Below, one piece after another: positions 40,791 to 45,208 of a DNA stretch of 45,208 bases. The notes below the pieces were generated by a model, which saw nothing but the letters and a program-made list of their open reading frames with translations, ran no database searches and was not told where the DNA came from. The stretch covers positions 1-45,208 of the forward strand of contig JBAXRO010000008.1 of assembly GCA_037131165.1 (NCBI GenBank), read 5' to 3'. A program made the position numbers and the translations under genes. Numbering within the stretch: the first letter of the stretch is position 1; every line of letters begins with the position of its first letter. The DNA is from WLNJ01 sp037131165. GTDB taxonomy: Bacteria > Actinomycetota > Thermoleophilia > Solirubrobacterales > Solirubrobacteraceae.

Positions 40791-41876
40791 TCAGGAGCGG
40801 ACGAGGGCGCGGAGCGCCCCGCCCATCTCGATCACTGCGGTGGCGGCGGCCTTTGAGACGCCGCTCATGTTCGCGAACCCGTGGATCAGGTTGGGGAACC
40901 TGCGGATCAGCACCTCGACCCCGGCTGAACGGAGAGCTTCGCCGTAGGCCTCACCCTCGTCGCGGAGCGGGTCGAATCCGGCCGTCACCACCACTGCCGG
41001 AGCGAGACCCGAGAGGTCCTCGGCCCGCAGCGGTGAGATCCGCGGGTCGGCCGGGTCGGGCGGGTTCGGCCCGCCGTACTGCTCGCCGAACCAGTCCATC
41101 AGGTCACTCGTTAGCAGGAATCCCTCGCCGAACAGCCCGTGCGAAGGGTGCTTGATCGTCCAGTCGGTTATGGGGTAGATCAGCAGCTGGGCGATCGGCG
41201 GCGGAGCGAGGCTGCGGGCAGTCGAGAGAGCGACTCCGGCCGCGAGGTTGCCGCCGGCGCTGTCTCCTGCGACGGCGATCCTCGTCGGATCGCTGCCAAG
41301 GTCGGCCGCGTTGGCCTGGGCCCAGGCGAATGCCGCCACCGCATCGTCATGAGCTGCCGGGAAGGGATGCTCGGGTGCGAGCCTGTAGTCGACTGCCAGC
41401 ACGTCGACTCCTGCGTGTACGCAGAGCGATCGGCAGACCCCGTCGTGGGAGTCGAGATCCCCGAGGACGAAGCCCCCACCGTGGAAGAAGACCAGCATCG
41501 GGTGCGGGCCGCCGACCTCGGGAGTGGAGTAGAAGCGGGCGCCGATCTTGCCCTCCGCCCCGTCGATCTGGAGATTGCGAACGGCGGCGACGATCTCCGG
41601 CGTGCCGCCACCGATCAGGGACTGGCGACGAAGAAGCGCTCGCTCCTTGGGGATGTTGACGACGGAGGTCGGCGATCCGGCTCCGCCTCGCTTCTCGACC
41701 AGGGCGAGTGTGACCTGGCAGGAGGGATCGAGCTTCTGGCCGTCGAGCACGATCGACTTGCCTCCGGAGAGACGGATCTGCGCGCTCTCGGGAAGCGACC
41801 CGAGGGCGCGGGCAGCCGCGGCCTCACTCTTCATCGAGCCGGTCATCGGTGGTGCTGTTGGATCCCTGCGGGCCAT
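40791..41876 (-). CDS. HSL-family alpha/beta hydrolase (esterase)
   Basis: 361 residues. L-V-F-F-H-G-G-G-F-V-L-G is the oxyanion H-G-G-G motif; V-A-G-D-S-A-G-G-N carries the nucleophile; A-G-F-D-P-L-R-D-E-G and I-H-G-F hold the acid and histidine. This is the hormone-sensitive-lipase family of cytoplasmic carboxylesterases on short acyl esters. The first ~95 residues before the fold, with a K/E-rich segment, are longer than usual. It might hydrolyse esters made by the nearby Baeyer-Villiger enzymes; that link is inference. Confidence 0.9.
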   Translation of the reverse strand: MARRDPTAPPMTGSMKSEAAAARALGSLPESAQIRLSGGKSIVLDGQKLDPSCQVTLALVEKRGGAGSPTSVVNIPKERALLRRQSLIGGGTPEIVAAVRNLQIDGAEGKIGARFYSTPEVGGPHPMLVFFHGGGFVLGDLDSHDGVCRSLCVHAGVDVLAVDYRLAPEHPFPAAHDDAVAAFAWAQANAADLGSDPTRIAVAGDSAGGNLAAGVALSTARSLAPPPIAQLLIYPITDWTIKHPSHGLFGEGFLLTSDLMDWFGEQYGGPNPPDPADPRISPLRAEDLSGLAPAVVVTAGFDPLRDEGEAYGEALRSAGVEVLIRRFPNLIHGFANMSGVSKAAATAVIEMGGALRALVRS

Positions 41877-41964
41877 TTCGAAGCAGGCTGCCCATCGCTG
41901 GGCGGCCGCCCGGGAAGCCTACGGCAAGCTCCCGGCAGCGGGGTCACCCCGATGGACCGCTTGC

Positions 41965-41970
41965 TAGCTT
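41965..41970 (+). promoter_or_regulatory. -10 box of the hotdog thioesterase gene
   Basis: TAGCTT, 6 nt before the GTG at 41977. Confidence 0.45.
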
Positions 41971-41976
41971 GGAACC

Positions 41977-42435
41977 GTGATGGGCGAGAGTTCCGCGAAC
42001 GAGCCGCCGAGGCGCGAAGACTACCCACACAAGACGGTCATCCCGACCCGCTGGCACGACAACGACGTCTACGGGCACGTCAACAACGTCCAGTACTACT
42101 CGTTCTTCGATACTGCGATCAACCGCATACTCATCGCCGATGGCGGTCTCGACATCCATGCGGGAGACTCGATCGGGATCTGCGCCGAGTCCCACTGTGA
42201 GTTCCTCGGCTCGCTCGCATACCCGCATCCCGTGGAAGCTCGCCTGAGGGTCGGCCAGCTCGGACGAAGCAGCGTTCGTTACGAGTTGGCCCTGTTCGAC
42301 GGCGAGGACGGTCCGCCGGCTGCCCGGGGCTGGTTCGTGCATGTCTTCGTGGACCGCGACGGCCGCCGGCCCGTTCCGATCCCCGATGGAATCCGTTCAG
42401 CGCTCGAGCCGCTGGTCGCAGCGGAACCCCGATGA
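41977..42435 (+). CDS. Hotdog-fold acyl-CoA thioesterase
   Basis: 152 residues from the GTG at 41977 (ATG is the second codon). T-R-W-H-D-N-D-V-Y-G-H-V-N-N-V-Q-Y-Y is the 4-hydroxybenzoyl-CoA thioesterase/YbgC motif with the catalytic aspartate at D-N-D. The E-S-H-C-E-F segment and following strands complete a single hotdog. It hydrolyses acyl-CoA of unknown chain. The stop overlaps the start of the dehydrogenase (ATGA), so the two are coupled. Confidence 0.88.
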   Translation: MMGESSANEPPRREDYPHKTVIPTRWHDNDVYGHVNNVQYYSFFDTAINRILIADGGLDIHAGDSIGICAESHCEFLGSLAYPHPVEARLRVGQLGRSSVRYELALFDGEDGPPAARGWFVHVFVDRDGRRPVPIPDGIRSALEPLVAAEPR

Positions 42436-43580
42436 ACAGGGTCCGCGCAGCCGTCCTGACCCGAAGCGGAGGACCGATCCCCTACGCCGAATCCCGGCCG
42501 ATCGAGATCCGCGAGATGGAACTCGGGGCCCCGGGACCCGGGGAGCTCGAGATCGAGATCCGGGCAGCAGGCCTGTGCCACTCGGATCTCTCGGTGATCG
42601 ATGGCTCCCGCCCGCGGCCCCTGCCGATGGTGCTCGGGCATGAGGCCTCGGGCGAGGTGGCGGCGGTCGGCCCCGGAGTGACCAGGTTCAGCCCCGGGGA
42701 CAGGGTCGTGCTCGCGTTCGTGCCGTCGTGCGGGGAGTGCGGGCCGTGCCTCGACGGCCGCGCCGCGCTCTGCGAGCCGGGAGCGGCAGCGAACGCCGTG
42801 GGCGAGCTGATCGGCGGCGGCACGCGGTGGTCGCACGCGAGCGGGGAGCAGCACAGCCACCACCTCGGGGTGAGCGCGTTTGCCGAACGGGTCGTGGTCT
42901 CGGAGAACTCCGCTGTGGCGATCCCCGACGAGCTGGATTTCGCGACCGCCGCGGTGTTCGGCTGCGCCGCCCTGACCGGAGTCGGCGCGGCGCTCAACGC
43001 CGCCAGTGTCGAGCCCGGGGAGAGCGTCGCGGTGTTCGGACTCGGTGGCGTCGGGATGTGCGCTCTGCTGGGAGCCAAACTCTCGGGCGCCGGCCAGGTG
43101 ATCGCGGTCGACCCGGTCGAGTCGAAGCGCCAGCTGGCCCTCGAACTGGGAGCCGACCTCGTCTTCGATGGCGGCCCCTCAACGGTCGAGGAGATCCGCT
43201 CGGCCACGGCCGGGGGCGGCGCAGCGAAGGCGATCGAGACCGCGGGGAGCGCGAAAGTCCTCGAGGCCGCCTATGCGGCAACGGCCCGCGGCGGCACGAC
43301 AGTCACCGTCGGCCTGCCGGATCCGTCGCAGATGCTCTCGATCCCGGCAGTCAGCCTGACCGCCGAGGAGCGGGTGCTTCGCGGCTCCTACCTCGGCTCC
43401 GCCAACCCGGCCGAGATGCTGCCCCGCCTGTTCGACTTCTGGCGCGAGGGCCGGCTTCCGCTCGAGCGCCTGGTCTCCCACAGGCTCGACCTCGACTCGA
43501 TCAACGAGGGATTCGACCGACTGCGCGAAGGCGAAGCCGTCAGGCAGGTCATCGAGTTCGCGAGCGGGCGAAGCGGATAG
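42432..43580 (+). CDS. Zinc-dependent alcohol dehydrogenase (MDR family)
   Basis: 382 residues. Catalytic zinc: G-L-C-H-S-D and G-H-E-A-S-G; structural zinc: C-G-E-C-G-P-C...C-E-P; NAD motif F-G-L-G-G-V-G. The pattern is that of long-chain or class III-like MDR alcohol dehydrogenases. It would oxidise primary alcohols to aldehydes with NAD. With the upstream thioesterase it likely serves fatty alcohol/acyl metabolism. The last 32 nt overlap, tail to tail, the end of the membrane-protein gene on the other strand. Confidence 0.9.
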   Translation: MNRVRAAVLTRSGGPIPYAESRPIEIREMELGAPGPGELEIEIRAAGLCHSDLSVIDGSRPRPLPMVLGHEASGEVAAVGPGVTRFSPGDRVVLAFVPSCGECGPCLDGRAALCEPGAAANAVGELIGGGTRWSHASGEQHSHHLGVSAFAERVVVSENSAVAIPDELDFATAAVFGCAALTGVGAALNAASVEPGESVAVFGLGGVGMCALLGAKLSGAGQVIAVDPVESKRQLALELGADLVFDGGPSTVEEIRSATAGGGAAKAIETAGSAKVLEAAYAATARGGTTVTVGLPDPSQMLSIPAVSLTAEERVLRGSYLGSANPAEMLPRLFDFWREGRLPLERLVSHRLDLDSINEGFDRLREGEAVRQVIEFASGRSG

Positions 43581-45075
43581 CCGCGGGGCACGGCGCCTCC
43601 GAGCGGTTGCGGATCTGAACGAGGACCCAGCCGCCCTTGGCCGCGATTGGCGCCGTGCGGGCGTTCGGTCCGGCCAAGCCGAGGATGACCGGGGCGAGGC
43701 TGCGCAGCCCCTCCGGATCGAGCGCAGATCCGGTGAAGCCTTCCGCGTGGAGAGAGGGCTCGTGGAGGAACGCGACCGAAGGGAACGGCAGCAACGCAGT
43801 CCTCTCGTTGACATAGCGCCAGACCCCCGGGACGCTCCAATCGCCCTCGAGCCCGAGCCGGACGTCGAGCGCGTACGCGAGCGCCGAGCGCTGACCCTCC
43901 GGCAGCGGGTAAGCGAGGCCACACTCGACGACCGCGCGCCGCCCGCCTGCCGCTTCGATCGCGTCCGGGAGTGTCTCGGTCGGGACCGTCCTTTTCATGT
44001 ACCAGCTGTAGCCCACCCGGCCCTCGCTGATCGTCCCCGGCAATGCGAGAACGAAGGCGACCAAGCAACCCGTCGCGAAGGCGGCGACACGCACCGCTGC
44101 ACCTGCGGGGATCAGGGCGAGCCTGCCCAGGCCGACACCGGCGAGGACGGACGCGACTGCGAACACCGGCCCGAGGTATCGCGGCACAGCCGGGTAGCCC
44201 AACTGGGTGGCGATGACGACAGGCACAGTGACGATCAGGACCGCCGCGCCGAGCGCCCTGCCGACCGGTTCGCGCCAGACGAGCGCAGCGACGAACGCGA
44301 GCAGGGCAATCGCTGCCACTCCCGGCTGGATCTGGTCGGTTGCCTCGGCCAGCAGCTCCCAGCCAGGCACTGCAGCGGCCTGGACAAGCTTCGGCTCGAG
44401 ACTGGTCTCGGCCTGACCGGCGATCGCGAACGGTCGCCCGCGGCCGATCCAGTCACCGGCCGCCCACAGCAGCGTCGCAAGCGCTGTCGGGAGCACGAGC
44501 CAAGGCCAGGCGATCCTGCGGCGAACGACCAACCAAAGGCCGTAGCCGCCGGCGATCGCGATCATCTCGGGCCTCGCGAGCGCGGCGACGAAGAACGCCA
44601 GCAGGGCATTGCGCGGACGATCCTCGAGGTGCTGCCTGACCCCCCAGAGGATCGCGAGGGTGACGAGCGCCTCGGTGATGCCGCCGGTGGCGATGTACAG
44701 CAACTGTGGTGTCAGGGCGAGCAGCACGACTGCGGCGGCCCCGCCCGGGTCCCCGGCGGCCAGCCGGCCGAGCCGCCAGGCCTCGACGAGGCAGAGCAGG
44801 AAGCAGGTCCGGATGAACCAGACCCAGACGATCGGCTGGAGGGTGTCGCCGAGGACCGAGAGCGGCATCAGCAGGATCACGGACAGCGGCTTCCAGCCGG
44901 TCTGCGATGAGATCCCGAACGGGACCTCCGAGACCCCGGTCAGCTGGCGCGACCAAACGAGCCAGGCCCACGGATCGAAGCTCGGACTGCGGGTCCAAAG
45001 GAGGCTGAGCGCGGCCACGGCCGCGCAACCGAGGATCGGGGCTGATCGTTTGAGAAGGGACGCTTCCTCAGGCAT
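43549..45075 (-). CDS. Polytopic membrane protein, GT-C glycosyltransferase-like
   Basis: 508 residues. About ten membrane helices, from L-G-C-A-A-V-A-A-L-S-L-L to L-V-A-F-V-L-A-L-P-G, then a ~150-residue extracytoplasmic C-terminal domain. The first loop has S-F-D-P-W-A-W-L-V-W, with an acidic residue at the position where GT-C enzymes carry the catalytic Asp. This suggests transfer of sugars from a lipid carrier to an envelope acceptor, but the match is by layout, not by a known motif set. A TAGAGT box (45094-45099) lies 18 nt before the ATG. Confidence 0.6.
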   Translation of the reverse strand: MPEEASLLKRSAPILGCAAVAALSLLWTRSPSFDPWAWLVWSRQLTGVSEVPFGISSQTGWKPLSVILLMPLSVLGDTLQPIVWVWFIRTCFLLCLVEAWRLGRLAAGDPGGAAAVVLLALTPQLLYIATGGITEALVTLAILWGVRQHLEDRPRNALLAFFVAALARPEMIAIAGGYGLWLVVRRRIAWPWLVLPTALATLLWAAGDWIGRGRPFAIAGQAETSLEPKLVQAAAVPGWELLAEATDQIQPGVAAIALLAFVAALVWREPVGRALGAAVLIVTVPVVIATQLGYPAVPRYLGPVFAVASVLAGVGLGRLALIPAGAAVRVAAFATGCLVAFVLALPGTISEGRVGYSWYMKRTVPTETLPDAIEAAGGRRAVVECGLAYPLPEGQRSALAYALDVRLGLEGDWSVPGVWRYVNERTALLPFPSVAFLHEPSLHAEGFTGSALDPEGLRSLAPVILGLAGPNARTAPIAAKGGWVLVQIRNRSEAPCPAAIRFARSRTR

Positions 45076-45125
45076 AAAGGTGAAGGCGAGAGGACTCTAG
45101 ACCGGCCGTCGGGCGCCCAATAAAT

Positions 45126-45150
45126 GAAGGCCCGGACTTGCCGGGCCTTC
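45126..45150 (-). terminator. Terminator behind the tRNA gene
   Basis: Perfect 10-bp stem GAAGGCCCGG / CCGGGCCTTC with a 5-nt loop, 3 nt after the tRNA end; on the minus strand it is followed by ATTTATT. The stem also reads in the plus direction. Confidence 0.75.
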
Positions 45151-45153
45151 GAA

Positions 45154-45208
<55 letters not shown>

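Overview
The window is high-GC DNA from an actinobacterium. A Thermoleophilia/Solirubrobacterales-like host is my best guess, but this is inference. It rests on the codon usage, the many short secreted proteins ending in cell-wall style tails, the W-Q-R-C type repeats in the leucine-rich-repeat protein, and a strong tendency for start codons to sit only 6-8 nt after a TANNNT -10 box, which implies leaderless transcripts. No 16S gene or other taxonomic marker is present. The only RNA gene is a truncated initiator tRNA at the right edge.

Region 1 (1-13.2 kb) is accessory. It opens with the 3' part of a DUF2075 P-loop ATPase/helicase-like gene, overlapped by two genes of unknown function that may be nuclease-related; together they look like a three-gene defence-type operon. 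Next come small genes of unknown function, then toxin-antitoxin modules: AbiEi/AbiEii, HipB/HipA with clear palindromic operators, and a PIN-domain (VapC-like) toxin with an upstream partner. Among them lie a large secreted BspA-type leucine-rich-repeat protein, a TetR regulator, a small secreted protein and a lipoprotein. A HicB/HicA pair follows at 21 kb.

Region 2 (13.3-18.3 kb) is dominated by membrane proteins. It includes a microbial rhodopsin with a D-T-G helix-C motif and an intact bacteriorhodopsin-like proton-release pair, so it is probably an outward proton pump. A GST-fold protein and a secreted protein of unknown function follow.

Region 3 (18.4-27.7 kb) is mostly lipid and central metabolism. 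It holds a thiolase interrupted by a single in-frame amber codon, an acyl-CoA dehydrogenase, an SDR, a cold-shock protein with a clear terminator, a thioesterase, a VOC protein, a stand-alone TrpB2 and a tocopherol-cyclase-family protein.

Region 4 (27.8-30.0 kb) holds the most striking gene. A secreted propeller-like protein is followed by an exported protein whose mature N-terminus is a ubiquitin domain about 86% identical to eukaryotic ubiquitin over 70 residues. The LRLRGG conjugation tail is replaced by a new ~110-residue C-terminal region.

Region 5 (30.0-45.2 kb) carries an acyltransferase and a DUF1295 membrane protein joined at a 14-bp tandem repeat, and a peroxiredoxin pair. A secreted GH1 glycosidase, two tandem EthA-like Baeyer-Villiger monooxygenases with a GMC oxidoreductase, a secreted lipase and an HSL-type esterase follow. 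The window ends with a hotdog thioesterase coupled to a zinc alcohol dehydrogenase, a polytopic GT-C-like membrane protein, and the tRNA-fMet fragment with its terminator. Much of regions 3 and 5 fits uptake and oxidation of lipids, ketones and other hydrophobic substrates.
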